Positions 44,772 through 54,043 of a stretch of 64,000 bases of DNA are shown piece by piece. Position numbers and translations under genes: made by a program. The notes below the pieces were generated by a model that did no database searches, was not told where the DNA came from, and worked only from the letters and a program-made list of their open reading frames with translations. Location of the stretch: contig UCCS01000002.1 of the NCBI GenBank assembly GCA_900470965.1, positions 1 to 64,000 on the forward strand, in the 5' to 3' direction. Each line of letters begins with the position of its first letter. Within the stretch, counting starts at the first letter, position 1. The DNA comes from Hyphomicrobiales bacterium (GTDB lineage: Bacteria > Pseudomonadota > Alphaproteobacteria > Rhizobiales > Rhizobiaceae).

Positions 44772-45194
44772 ATGAAGTTCCATTTTCTATCCCCGCATAA
44801 GTTGATTCCAACCGAGGAGACCGATGCAGGCAGGGTCGACCAAGTTCATGGCCTAATTTCTACGGCCGGCTGCTGGACGGTCCCGATCATGGTGGAGAAG
44901 GACGTACTTTTTGTGATGGACGGCCATCACCGTTTGGAGGTCGCGCTCCGGCTTGGGCTGCGTGCCGTACCAGTCATTCTCCTCGACTACAGGAGGGTAC
45001 GCGTCGAGGCGTGGAGGGCCGGTGAGACGATCGCGCCAGCTGACATTTACGACATGGCCCGCAGCCGACAAAAATTTCCGATCAAGACCACCCGACACAT
45101 TGTTTTGGACGATCTCCCGGCGTGCGATGTGAGCCTCGATGATCTTCGACAGTGGTACGAGCCTCTGGATGGTTCTGAGAGGCGTGCCGGATGA
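44772..45194 (+). CDS. SbnI-like ParB/Srx-fold protein, candidate free-serine kinase
   Basis: The product has 140 residues from ATG 44772 (GGAAGGTGG upstream). VDQVHGLISTAGCWTVPIMV and VMDGHHRLEVALRLGLRAVPVI (DGHHR at residues 50-54) form a ParB/sulfiredoxin-type nucleotide-binding fold. SbnI of the staphyloferrin B cluster has this fold and makes O-phosphoserine for SbnA. This protein is shorter, lacking the extra C-terminal region. As first gene of the operon, coupled by ATGA to the decarboxylase, it most likely supplies O-phosphoserine; a regulatory DNA- or haem-binding role is the alternative. Confidence 0.72.
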   Translation: MKFHFLSPHKLIPTEETDAGRVDQVHGLISTAGCWTVPIMVEKDVLFVMDGHHRLEVALRLGLRAVPVILLDYRRVRVEAWRAGETIAPADIYDMARSRQKFPIKTTRHIVLDDLPACDVSLDDLRQWYEPLDGSERRAG

Positions 45195-46555
45195 CGTCCC
45201 ACATCATCCCAATCGCGGGGGTGGACTTGTCTCCGATTCTGTCTCCTCTTGCTGCTGACATATTGACCGAGGGCGCGCCGCTCCTGCGCAAATGGATCGA
45301 AGAGTACGGGTCTCCGCTTCACCTCGTGCTTCCGTCGGAACTCACTGCAAATGTCGAAGCCCTGCGCCACGTTCTCGACGATCGGGGCGTCGGGCACGCG
45401 ATCTATTATGGGTCGAAAGTCAATAAATCCTCAGGCCTGATGCAGGCCGCACTGGGGGCAGGCGCAGGCATCGACGTGTCGAGTGTTTACGAGCTTCGTG
45501 ATGCTGTGAAACTTGGGGCTCGCGGTGACGATATCGTGGCGACCGGTCCCGCGAAGACGGCGCAATTTCACGACGAGCTGGTCCGCATCAGGGCACTTGT
45601 CTCAGTTGATAGCCCGGAGGAACTCGCCGACATATCGAGGCGGCTGCCGGCAAATGGCGCCAAGCAGCCCGTCCTTTTGCGACTGCAGCCGAAAGGTCAT
45701 GAGAAGAGCCGTTTTGGCATGGCCGCCGACACGGTACGAGCGTGCCTTTCCCGCATCGCCGCCGATGATCGTTTCCGGTTCGACGGCATACATTTCCATT
45801 TGAGCGGATACCGCTTTCATGATCGGGCGGTTGCGTTTGAGGAGGCTGTCAAGCTGCTGGAGGAAGCACGCACAAGCGGATTGTCTCCAACAATGATCGA
45901 TATCGGTGGCGGATTACCGGTACAATATGTGCCTGAGGCGGCCTGGGGAGAATATCTGCAGCGCCAAAGCGCCGACGATTACCGGACGGGCAAAGTTCCG
46001 GCTTCCTTTTATCCCTATGGCGGTCCGCAATCGGCGGCGTCGTGGCTTCGTTGCTTTTTGGATGCTTTGCTCTCAACGGGCGAGACAATTGAAGACTATC
46101 TCAGAGCGCACAAACTAAAGCTCGCGATGGAGCCGGGGCGCTCCCTTGTCGACCAGGCGGCGATTTCAGTTTTCCGTATCACACGCGTGAAGGATCTCGG
46201 CGGCGGAAATGGCGTGATCTTCGTCGAAGGAAGCAGTTTCAGCGCCTGCGAGACCTGGTTTGCTTCCGAATTCATGGTGGATCCCATCCTGCTACCCCGG
46301 AACGACCGGGCTCCCCGGGGTGAGGCTTTCCGGGCATACATTGCCGGTCACAGCTGCCTTGACGAAGACGTTCTGAGCAATCGCTGGCTCAGCTTTCCCC
46401 ATGTTCCCGAGGCCGGAGACATTCTCGTCTGGGCCAATACAGGCGGCTATCAGATGGATCTCCTGGAAAATGAGTTCCATCGGCACCCGATGCCCAAACG
46501 GTTATGCGTCACAAAGAGCGCAGCCGGAGAACTATCGATCTATCCCGACAACTAG
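45191..46555 (+). CDS. Fold-type III PLP decarboxylase (SbnH/DAP decarboxylase-like)
   Basis: The product has 454 residues. IYYGSKVNKSSGL carries the PLP Lys (K76), IHFHLSG and MIDIGGGLP build the TIM barrel, MEPGRSLVDQAA binds phosphate, and ANTGGYQMDLLENEFHRHP closes the active site. Relatives are DAP, ornithine and SbnH-type decarboxylases. In this operon the substrate is probably a diaminopropionyl adduct made by the SbnA-like enzyme, giving an ethylenediamine unit with loss of CO2. It overlaps the upstream gene by ATGA. Confidence 0.87.
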   Translation: MTSHIIPIAGVDLSPILSPLAADILTEGAPLLRKWIEEYGSPLHLVLPSELTANVEALRHVLDDRGVGHAIYYGSKVNKSSGLMQAALGAGAGIDVSSVYELRDAVKLGARGDDIVATGPAKTAQFHDELVRIRALVSVDSPEELADISRRLPANGAKQPVLLRLQPKGHEKSRFGMAADTVRACLSRIAADDRFRFDGIHFHLSGYRFHDRAVAFEEAVKLLEEARTSGLSPTMIDIGGGLPVQYVPEAAWGEYLQRQSADDYRTGKVPASFYPYGGPQSAASWLRCFLDALLSTGETIEDYLRAHKLKLAMEPGRSLVDQAAISVFRITRVKDLGGGNGVIFVEGSSFSACETWFASEFMVDPILLPRNDRAPRGEAFRAYIAGHSCLDEDVLSNRWLSFPHVPEAGDILVWANTGGYQMDLLENEFHRHPMPKRLCVTKSAAGELSIYPDN

Positions 46556-46566
46556 GAGAGAACACC

Positions 46567-47577
46567 ATGCTTCCTACGAATGTGACCCAATTGATTGGGT
46601 GCACCCCGGTCATGTCGATCGAGATCCCGAGCCGAAATTCCAGACTGGTGTTGAAGATAGAAAAGAACAATCCTGGCGGTTCGATGAAGGATCGCATGGC
46701 GCGCAGCATGGTCGTGGCGGCCTTGCAGGATGGCCGGCTTGCTCCGGGCGGCACGATTGTCGAATCGTCTTCGGGAAACACCGGTATCGGCCTGGCGCTG
46801 GCGGCGGTCGAGTTCGGGTTGAATTTCATTGCCGTCGTGGATCATCATGCTGCGCCGGACAAAATTCGCATGATGCGAGCGATCGGCGCCGATATCCGCT
46901 ACGTCGAAGGGGATTTCAGGGAGGATGAAGTCGCCGTCGTCGCCAGGCAGAGACTGGCAGCGCAACTCGGCGCGCAGCTGCCAGGCGCCATGTTCATGAA
47001 CCAGTCCGACAATCCGGCCAATCCCGAGGGATATGCGGGTTACGTTGATGAACTGATGGAGCAGCTTCCCGACGGCATCGATGCATTCGTTGGATGCGTG
47101 GGCACCGGGGGCTCGATGACCGGCATCTCGCAGCGGCTCAAGAAGCGCTTTCCCACGATCCGCACAATCGCCGTGGAGCCTGCGGGCTCCATCGTGTTCG
47201 GACAACCGGGACATCCCTATTACCAGTCTGGAACCGGCACGCCGGCCGGCGACGACGTCGGCAAGGTCCTCGACTATAGCTGCATTGACGAGGGCGTACA
47301 GGTTAGCGATGCGCAGGCATTCGAAACGGCGCGTTATATTGCCCGTCGCAAGGCGCTGCTCGTTGGCGGATCGACAGGCGGGGCGATCTACAAGGCTCTC
47401 GAATTCATCGCTTCCGGTAAGTTGCAGGGTACCGTCGTGACCACCGTAGCCGACGGAGGGGAGAAATATCTCGGTTCGGTCTTCGATGACGACTGGATGG
47501 CAAAGCGCGACCTGTTCGACCCGTCGATTGCTGCCGAGCTCGATGCCTGGCTTTTCGGACAGGCACGCGCGGCATGA
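46567..47577 (+). CDS. SbnA-like PLP synthase (cysteine synthase family)
   Basis: The product has 336 residues from ATG 46567 (TAGGAGAG upstream; an upstream frame start is rejected). NNPGGSMKDRMA carries the PLP Lys (K41), SSSGNTG at 67-73 binds substrate carboxylate, and GCVGTGGSMTGIS binds the PLP phosphate. SbnA joins O-phosphoserine to the alpha-amine of glutamate. Here lysine is the proposed nucleophile, giving N2-(2-amino-2-carboxyethyl)lysine. It is not a housekeeping cysteine synthase, judging by its siderophore operon. Confidence 0.88.
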   Translation: MLPTNVTQLIGCTPVMSIEIPSRNSRLVLKIEKNNPGGSMKDRMARSMVVAALQDGRLAPGGTIVESSSGNTGIGLALAAVEFGLNFIAVVDHHAAPDKIRMMRAIGADIRYVEGDFREDEVAVVARQRLAAQLGAQLPGAMFMNQSDNPANPEGYAGYVDELMEQLPDGIDAFVGCVGTGGSMTGISQRLKKRFPTIRTIAVEPAGSIVFGQPGHPYYQSGTGTPAGDDVGKVLDYSCIDEGVQVSDAQAFETARYIARRKALLVGGSTGGAIYKALEFIASGKLQGTVVTTVADGGEKYLGSVFDDDWMAKRDLFDPSIAAELDAWLFGQARAA

Positions 47578-48716
47578 AGGTTACAATATGCGGGGCCGGA
47601 CGAACCGGCCATCTGAATGCTGTCCTGTTCAAACAGCTCGACGGGGTGGAAGTGTCCGTTCTGACGTCATCGGCAGAGCTTGCCGGGAAATGGTCGAATG
47701 GAGAGCAGATCTGGCGGGCGACTTTGTCCGATGGCAGTGTTCTGGCGGGACGGATTGATCATGTCAGCATCGATCCCAGCACCGCGCTTGTCGGTACGGA
47801 TCTGGTCGTTGTGACGCAACCCGCCCACGCACGTCCCGCGCTGTTGCGGCAGGTAGCCGCCCATCTGCCGGTCGATAAACGGGTCTTCGTGGGAGCCATT
47901 CCGGGGTTTTGCGGGTTTGACTGGCTTGCCGAGGTTGCCTTCGGCGGTCGCGAGAATGTCGTGATCTGGGGGATGAAGGACGTGCCCCATACCGCTTATA
48001 ATCTTATTGCCGGCAGCCAAGTGCGCATGGGTGGCGCGAAGGCTCAACTCTATGCGGCGCTTCATAGTCGCGAGGCTAAAGCGGCGAAAGAAGAGTTGTC
48101 GGATTTGCTCGGCCGGCTGTACGAAGCGCCGATCAGCATCCTCGACGACTATCTCGAGATCACGCTGACCCCAGGCAACGCATTGATGCATCCGGCTGTG
48201 CTCTACGGGCTTGTCGGCCCCGGTGCCCCGTGGGAGGAACGCCCCTTTGATGAGCCAATCTGCTGGTGGAGCGATTGCCCGCGCACCGGCGCGGAAATGC
48301 TGGAAGCTTGTGATGCCGAAAATCAGGCGCTCAAGCTCGCCGCCGAAAGGCGACTCAAGGTCGATCTGGCAAGCGTAAAGCCGCTCAAGCAAGAGTTGAT
48401 CGAGGCTTATGGCGACCAGATCGGCGATGACAGCACGATGTATTCCCTGTTGAGAACCAACAGCGCCTACGCCGGAATCCGTGCGCCCCTCGTTGCCAAT
48501 CCGGATGGACCGGGTCTGGTGATCGACCGGGAAAGCCGGGCCTTTCATGAAGACATCGCTTTCGGTCAGGCCCTGCTGCTTCAAATGGCCAAGCGGCTGG
48601 ATGTGCCGGTGCCCACGATCGAAACGACTTATCATTGGGCGCGGACCTATCATGGCAATCTGCCGCAACCTCCTCTGAATTTTGTTCCCTTGAAATGGGC
48701 GGAGGCAATCGGATGA
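47574..48716 (+). CDS. Octopine/nopaline dehydrogenase family enzyme
   Basis: The product has 380 residues. VTICGAGRTGHLNAVL (GxGxxG, residues 7-12) binds NAD(P)H. The catalytic N-x3-H pattern of opine dehydrogenases is present as GNALMHPAVLYG (N202, H206). The family reductively condenses an amino group with a 2-oxoacid, or the reverse. In the proposed route it adds pyruvate to the free amine of the ethylenediamine unit, forming the carboxyethyl (alanine) end of a rhizobactin-like molecule. Reverse cleavage of an SbnA product, replacing SbnB, is the main alternative. It is coupled by ATGA on both sides. Confidence 0.87.
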   Translation: MKVTICGAGRTGHLNAVLFKQLDGVEVSVLTSSAELAGKWSNGEQIWRATLSDGSVLAGRIDHVSIDPSTALVGTDLVVVTQPAHARPALLRQVAAHLPVDKRVFVGAIPGFCGFDWLAEVAFGGRENVVIWGMKDVPHTAYNLIAGSQVRMGGAKAQLYAALHSREAKAAKEELSDLLGRLYEAPISILDDYLEITLTPGNALMHPAVLYGLVGPGAPWEERPFDEPICWWSDCPRTGAEMLEACDAENQALKLAAERRLKVDLASVKPLKQELIEAYGDQIGDDSTMYSLLRTNSAYAGIRAPLVANPDGPGLVIDRESRAFHEDIAFGQALLLQMAKRLDVPVPTIETTYHWARTYHGNLPQPPLNFVPLKWAEAIG

Positions 48717-50593
48717 ATGAAAATATCGTCAATTCCTACGCAGGGGGAGGAGATGCGCTCGACCCGCAACTTCACCAGCAGGCAAGGCACAATGCCCTAG
48801 CGCGCCTTGTGCGATGCCTCCTCGCCGAGCGTATTCTCAATCCCGACGCCTTGCTTTGGTCCGCAGATGGGATACAGGCATGGCTTCCGTTGTGGTCTGT
48901 CAGAAAGGTACTCCATTTCGCAGACCTGCGGCGTTTACCGGCCAATACAATGTTGAATCGGGGCCCGATCGAGATCATCGATGACAGGGGAAGGCGGCGA
49001 AGACTGGAAGCGCCTGCCGATCTGGTCGCCGAGAGCTCATCGGACTGGTCGGTCGAACCCGCCTCGGATGGGATTGCGCATCTGCTCGCCGATATCGAAA
49101 ACAGCATGCAGAATGACGCGCTGATCCGTCATCACCGCCGGGACTGGAGTGCAACGCTCAGCCGGCAAATAGCAGCTGGCGGCGACACCGGCCTCATTTC
49201 CTATCTTCGGCATACGTGTCCTGTACATCAGGCAGCCATGATGCTGGACCAGTGGGGGTCCTTGGAGGGACATCCTTTTTACCCGACCTGGAAGTCGAAG
49301 CCAGGCCTCACTGCGCAGGAGGTCGAGGCCTTGTCGCCAGAATTCGGCGCGCGCGTCAATCTACGCATAGCTGCGCTGCGGCAGGATTGGGCCTATGTGG
49401 AGACGATGCCGCATGTGGACAGCTACAACGGCTGGTTCCACCACAATTACCCCGAACTCTGGGACGCCTGGGTTATGGCATTGAGGGAAAGTGGTCAAAC
49501 GCCTGCGGATTGGCTTCCCTTGCCAATTCATGCTTGGCATCTGGATCACTTTGTTCGCCGGGAATTTGCTGACGAGATCGCTTCAGGCGTGCTTCTAGTC
49601 GATGGACCCGAGATCGCCACAATCCCCTCGATGTCCTTTCGAACCATGCTGCCGGACCTCGAAGAAGCAAGGCCCTTCATCAAATTGCCGGTCGCCATCT
49701 GGATGACGAGCGAAATGCGCACCTTGCAGGCCAAGTCCATTCACATGGGCCCGAGACTGAGCACCCTGATTTCCGCCATTCTCGCTGCCGATGAAGCCAT
49801 TGGAGGCGAACTGGAGTTCTTCCGCGAAGAGCTGGGTGCGATCCTCCACCATCCCGAAACGGGCGACGAACATCCGGGCCGTTTCCTCTCCGTCGTCTAT
49901 CGCGAGGCCGACGGGATCGCCCGAAAAGACGGCTTGATGCCCGTCACTGTGGCCGCCTTGCTTGCCGCAAGTCCCGTCGATGGCCGGCCGCTGATCTGCG
50001 AACTGGTCGCGCGCATGGGCAGTGATCGGCCAGCGGCCGCAGCGTTCTTTCGAAATTATGCCGAGGCCGTTCTTAGACCCACGATTGCCATGTATCTCTT
50101 ATATGGCATCGCCTTCGAAGCTCACCAGCAGAACAGTACCGTACTCTTCGATCCGTCCGGGCGCCCGCAGCGATTGCTCATTCGCGACTTCGGTGATGGC
50201 CGGAGCTTCGCCCCCCTGTTCGAGGCGCGAGGATATTCGCTGAAGCCGTTCAGCCGCGCCGGCATCTTGCCGACCACCTTCAATGACGACATCGCTCTTG
50301 TTCGCTCGTTCGTCATCGATGCCTGCTTCGTCTGCCATCTTCATGAAGTGGCGCTTTGCCTGAACGAACACTTCGGGCTCAGCGAAGCATGGTCGATCTT
50401 GAGGCAGAAGACTGAAGAAGCATTTGACCGGATACGACCCCGCATGCTGTCCGACGAATTTTGGCTGGAAGAGCGAAAGGCGTTTCTCGATCGCCCTTGG
50501 TCAACGCGTTCTGTCTTGCGCATGCATCTCGAGCGATATCGCAACTATCGTCTGGAGCATGAACTGCCAAACCCGCTGACAGAGACGCCATGA
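48713..50593 (+). CDS. NRPS-independent siderophore synthetase (IucA/IucC family)
   Basis: The product has 626 residues, the family's usual length. [15 protein letters not shown] is the substrate/ATP loop, [11 protein letters not shown] and [10 protein letters not shown] follow, then [15 protein letters not shown]. The C-terminal iron-transporter-like domain has [14 protein letters not shown]. It adenylates a polycarboxylic acid and amidates it with an amine. As the only NIS enzyme in the operon it can make one amide, consistent with malate on the N6 of lysine. GGAGG precedes the start, which overlaps the dehydrogenase stop. Confidence 0.92.
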   Translation: MNENIVNSYAGGGDALDPQLHQQARHNALARLVRCLLAERILNPDALLWSADGIQAWLPLWSVRKVLHFADLRRLPANTMLNRGPIEIIDDRGRRRRLEAPADLVAESSSDWSVEPASDGIAHLLADIENSMQNDALIRHHRRDWSATLSRQIAAGGDTGLISYLRHTCPVHQAAMMLDQWGSLEGHPFYPTWKSKPGLTAQEVEALSPEFGARVNLRIAALRQDWAYVETMPHVDSYNGWFHHNYPELWDAWVMALRESGQTPADWLPLPIHAWHLDHFVRREFADEIASGVLLVDGPEIATIPSMSFRTMLPDLEEARPFIKLPVAIWMTSEMRTLQAKSIHMGPRLSTLISAILAADEAIGGELEFFREELGAILHHPETGDEHPGRFLSVVYREADGIARKDGLMPVTVAALLAASPVDGRPLICELVARMGSDRPAAAAFFRNYAEAVLRPTIAMYLLYGIAFEAHQQNSTVLFDPSGRPQRLLIRDFGDGRSFAPLFEARGYSLKPFSRAGILPTTFNDDIALVRSFVIDACFVCHLHEVALCLNEHFGLSEAWSILRQKTEEAFDRIRPRMLSDEFWLEERKAFLDRPWSTRSVLRMHLERYRNYRLEHELPNPLTETP

Positions 50594-51822
50594 CGGGGAC
50601 TATTGCGGTTATCCGAGGCTTCGGGCCGATCTTCGGTATTCTCTTCGGCCTGCAGTTCATCTCCATGGGAGCAATGGAGATGAGCGGTCCGTTCTGGCCA
50701 CTGCGCATCGAGGAATTGTCGTCCTCCGGCGGAATCTTCGCATTGGCTGGAATCGGGGTCTATGTGTGCCCGATGGTCGGCGTCTCTCTTACCAGCGCCC
50801 TGTGGGGAAGGATGGGTGATCGGTACGGCAACCGCCTGATGATGGTCAGAGCGCTTGCCGGGCTTGCGGTCACCCAGATTCTCGTCTCCTTCGCTCAGGA
50901 CATCTGGATGATCCTACTCCTGCGGTTTCTGCAGGGATGCTGCGCTGGCTATATCGCGCCGGCCCAAGCCTATGGCATCGAGATTACAGGCGGCCGTAAC
51001 CGAGGCGTGCTTCTGACCTGGCTTCAGGTGGCGACCAATGTCGGTTCGCTCGGTGGCGCATTCCTCGGCGGTCTCATCCTCGACGCATCGTCCTTCACGA
51101 CGATCAACCTGACGGCCGGTTTCATCTGCGCTGTCTGCGCCATCGCTGCCTGGGCGATCTTGCCGCGGCCTGCGGCAGAAACGAGCCGAACCGATGAAGG
51201 CCAGGTTCATCAAAATCAAGCATTCAAGGGGCAAGCGACGGTACCTGTCTGGGGCCTCTTGGCACTGACGGGAATGATGCTTGCCAGCCGAATGGTTTTG
51301 CAGGTGCCATTCGCGCTGTACATGGCTGAGGTCTTTCGAGCTCCTCACTGGGTCACTGGCTTCAGCTATGGGCTTCTGGCGCTCGGCTTTGTCGTTGCGG
51401 CTCCGCTCTGGGCGCAATTTTTCAATGACCGTCCTGCAAGCTTCATCCTTGGTTGGATGATCCTTGTTGCCGGTGGGTGCGCCTTGCTCACCATTCTTGC
51501 CGGCCTGACCCGCTCCGTCGAATATTTTGCAGTGTTCTATCTGTTTTGGGGCGGCCTGCTGGGTGGCACGACACCCATCCTCGTGGCCCTCATGTCCGCA
51601 GCCGCGGCCGATGGCCGTCAGGGCTCGGTGCTGGGCACCGCCCAGTCCTGGCAGCAGATCGCATCCGTGGCGGGGATAGCCATCGGAGCGGGCACTACCC
51701 AGATATTCGGCCTTACAAGCGTTTACCCTCTCGTTTCGCTGCTTTATGCGGCATCCCTCTTTATTGCCGTCGGCCTGTGGTTCCTTGCACGCTCGCGCCT
51801 ACCTGTTGGAGATTCCCTTTGA
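50590..51822 (+). CDS. MFS exporter, probable siderophore efflux
   Basis: The product has 410 residues with about twelve membrane helices. [20 protein letters not shown] is motif A after helix 2, and [16 protein letters not shown] is typical of helix 4 in drug-H+ antiporters. It lies between the NIS synthetase and the uptake genes, coupled by ATGA and TTGA, the position of SbnD-like siderophore exporters. Confidence 0.87.
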   Translation: MTGTIAVIRGFGPIFGILFGLQFISMGAMEMSGPFWPLRIEELSSSGGIFALAGIGVYVCPMVGVSLTSALWGRMGDRYGNRLMMVRALAGLAVTQILVSFAQDIWMILLLRFLQGCCAGYIAPAQAYGIEITGGRNRGVLLTWLQVATNVGSLGGAFLGGLILDASSFTTINLTAGFICAVCAIAAWAILPRPAAETSRTDEGQVHQNQAFKGQATVPVWGLLALTGMMLASRMVLQVPFALYMAEVFRAPHWVTGFSYGLLALGFVVAAPLWAQFFNDRPASFILGWMILVAGGCALLTILAGLTRSVEYFAVFYLFWGGLLGGTTPILVALMSAAAADGRQGSVLGTAQSWQQIASVAGIAIGAGTTQIFGLTSVYPLVSLLYAASLFIAVGLWFLARSRLPVGDSL

Positions 51823-52979
51823 CCTGCCTTCGCCACTACGCGTTTGCGATAATCCTGTTGTTGACGCCACTCACTGCTCTTTCCGCTCGCGCCGAAAATG
51901 AGGCGATTGCGCAAGCTACTGTTACCGTCAAGGATATCGCCGGGCGGGATGTGCAAGTTAAGGTGCCCGTCCGCCGGATGCTGCTCGGAGAAGGCAGACA
52001 ACTCTATCTGGTCGCATCGCTCGACAGAGAGGATCCGCTGCAACGCATCGTCGCTTGGCGTAACGATCTGATGGAAGCCGATCCCGCGACCTACAAGCAA
52101 TATCTCGACAAATTCCCCGACCTTGCGAAATTGCCAACCTTCAAGGGAAATGAAGGAAGCCTGATCGACATCGAATCCGCGATCGTGAAGAAACCCGACG
52201 TGGTCCTCCTCAACCTCGAAGCCAAACAGGCTAATGAAGACGCTCAGTATATCGAGAAACTCGCATCGCTTGATATACCAGTCCTCTATATCGATTTCAG
52301 GCACTATCCGCTTCAGAATACGGACCCGACCATCCGGCTGCTCGGCAAGATCATGGGGCGCGAGGAGCGAGCCGAAGACGTGATCGCATTCCGCAAACAG
52401 GCGATCGCTCGGGTCGAGGACGTGCTTGCCAAGACGAAACCGGACCGCCCGAAGGTTTTCATCGAGCGCATCGGCGGATATACGGAGGACTGCTGCCTTT
52501 CATTCGGCGCCGAGAATTTCGGCAAATATGTCGATCTGGCCGGCGGACACAATATCGGCAGTGATTTTCTGCCTTCGACATTCGGACAGCTGAGCCCTGA
52601 ACAGGTGGTCGTCTCCAATCCCGATCACGTCATTGTCACCAGCGCCGATTGGCAGGCCTATGTGCCTGGCGGCCGCTGGATTCCGGTCGGCCCAAATGCA
52701 GATCTGGATGCCTCGAGGAAGAAGCTCGAGTGGTATACGACGCGGGATGCTTATGCCGGGACCACGGCGCAGACGAAGCGTAATTTCCACGCCATCTGGC
52801 ACCAGTTCTACAACAGTCCCTACGAATTTATCGCGGTTCAATGGATTGCAAAGTGGCTCCACCCGGATCTCTTTGCCGATCTCGACCCGGACAAGACGTT
52901 TGCTGAATATCACAAGCGCTTTCTGCCGATCGCCTATCAACCCGGCTACGCCGTCAGCCTGGATGCCCAAGCACAATGA
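51819..52979 (+). CDS. Periplasmic iron-siderophore-binding protein (FecB/FepB class), TTG start
   Basis: The product has 386 residues. The TTG at 51819 overlaps the MFS stop (TTGA) and has GGAG eight bases upstream. The signal peptide ([20 protein letters not shown]) ends near residue 25. The mature protein shows [20 protein letters not shown] and [10 protein letters not shown], the cluster A-8 binding-protein layout. It delivers the ferric siderophore to the permease. Confidence 0.88.
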   Translation: MTCLRHYAFAIILLLTPLTALSARAENEAIAQATVTVKDIAGRDVQVKVPVRRMLLGEGRQLYLVASLDREDPLQRIVAWRNDLMEADPATYKQYLDKFPDLAKLPTFKGNEGSLIDIESAIVKKPDVVLLNLEAKQANEDAQYIEKLASLDIPVLYIDFRHYPLQNTDPTIRLLGKIMGREERAEDVIAFRKQAIARVEDVLAKTKPDRPKVFIERIGGYTEDCCLSFGAENFGKYVDLAGGHNIGSDFLPSTFGQLSPEQVVVSNPDHVIVTSADWQAYVPGGRWIPVGPNADLDASRKKLEWYTTRDAYAGTTAQTKRNFHAIWHQFYNSPYEFIAVQWIAKWLHPDLFADLDPDKTFAEYHKRFLPIAYQPGYAVSLDAQAQ

Positions 52980-54043
52980 CCGAAACCCAGACAGCCATGG
53001 CCCCCGGGCATGCGGTCGGCCGCTATCGCTTGGCAAGCCTTAGAAAACACCTTGTGCTTTGTCTGCTGCTTGCAGCCGTAGTCCTTGTCTTTCTCGCCGA
53101 TATTGCCACCGGTCCAGCCTGGTACGGACTGGACGATGTGCTGAAGACCGTGCTGGTGCCTGCGGATGCGCAAGCCCAGATGCGTGTCGTGGTCTGGTCC
53201 ATCCGGATGCCGTCAGCCCTTATGGCTGTTGTCGTCGGAATGGCGTTGGCAACCGCCGGCGTTCAGATGCAGACGGTACTTAACAACCCGCTCGCCAGCC
53301 CGTTCACTCTTGGGATTTCGTCGGCAGCAAGCTTCGGTGCGGCCTTGGCTCTCGCTTTCGGCCTGTCCTTCATTCCGGTCGCCGGCGAATATATCGTTGC
53401 GGTCAATGCTTTTATCATGGCGCTTGGATCCGCCCTCATCATCCATTCGGTGGGATTGCGGCGGGGAAGCTCTGTCCAAACGATCGTGTTGCTTGGCATC
53501 GCGCTGGTGTTCAGCTTCAATACCGCATTGGCGATGGTTCAGTATTTTGCAAACGATCAGGCTGTTGCTGCCATCGTGTTCTGGACGATGGGCAGCTTGA
53601 CCAAGGCAACCTGGCCGAAGCTTGCCGTGACAGTCGCCGTCCTGGTTCTCACCATTCCCATCTTCGTTTATCGACGCTGGCAGTTGACAGCACTTCGGCT
53701 CGGAGAGGCTCGCGCAGCATCCTTTGGAATCCCGGTTCGTCGCCTTCGGCTGGAAACGCTCGTGCTCATATCGCTCCTGTCGTCCATCCCGGTAGCATTT
53801 GTCGGAACGATCGGCTTTGTCGGACTTGTGGCACCACACATCGCGAGGATGCTTGTCGGTGAGGATCAGCGGCACTTGCTTCCTGCCAGCGCCATGATCG
53901 GAGCCCTGATCATGTCATCCAGTTCCACCGTGGCGAAAGTTCTCGTACCAGGCGCGGTTTTACCGATCGGCGTCATCACCGCCGCCATAGGCCTGCCGAT
54001 CTTCTTTTATCTTATCCTGAAGGGAGGGCGGGAAACATGGTAG
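52976..54043 (+). CDS. FecCD-type siderophore ABC permease
   Basis: The product has 355 residues with about ten membrane helices. RMPSALMAVVVGMALATAGV and ANNPLAS-like NNPLASPFTLGISSAASFGA are FecCD signatures, and FVGLVAPHIARMLVGEDQR is the ATPase-contact loop. One permease gene is present, so it likely forms a homodimer. ATGA couples it to the binding-protein gene. Confidence 0.92.
   Translation: MTETQTAMAPGHAVGRYRLASLRKHLVLCLLLAAVVLVFLADIATGPAWYGLDDVLKTVLVPADAQAQMRVVVWSIRMPSALMAVVVGMALATAGVQMQTVLNNPLASPFTLGISSAASFGAALALAFGLSFIPVAGEYIVAVNAFIMALGSALIIHSVGLRRGSSVQTIVLLGIALVFSFNTALAMVQYFANDQAVAAIVFWTMGSLTKATWPKLAVTVAVLVLTIPIFVYRRWQLTALRLGEARAASFGIPVRRLRLETLVLISLLSSIPVAFVGTIGFVGLVAPHIARMLVGEDQRHLLPASAMIGALIMSSSSTVAKVLVPGAVLPIGVITAAIGLPIFFYLILKGGRETW

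Noticed and set aside
44772-45194. ParB-like protein taken as a plasmid partition gene
   Set aside because: It is far too short for ParB, has no HTH or ParA partner, and is translationally coupled to siderophore enzymes.
47667-48668. Minus-strand open frame opposite the opine dehydrogenase
   Set aside because: It is a mirror frame with no ribosome site or family resemblance.
47574-48716. Staphylopine/pseudopaline-type metallophore
   Set aside because: No nicotianamine-synthase-like gene is present, and the NIS synthetase would be unexplained.
44772-50593. Assignment of the cluster to staphyloferrin B or rhizobactin 1021
   Set aside because: Staphyloferrin B needs three NIS synthetases and SbnB; rhizobactin 1021 needs a hydroxylase, acetylase and two NIS enzymes. 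Only one NIS gene and none of those partners are present.
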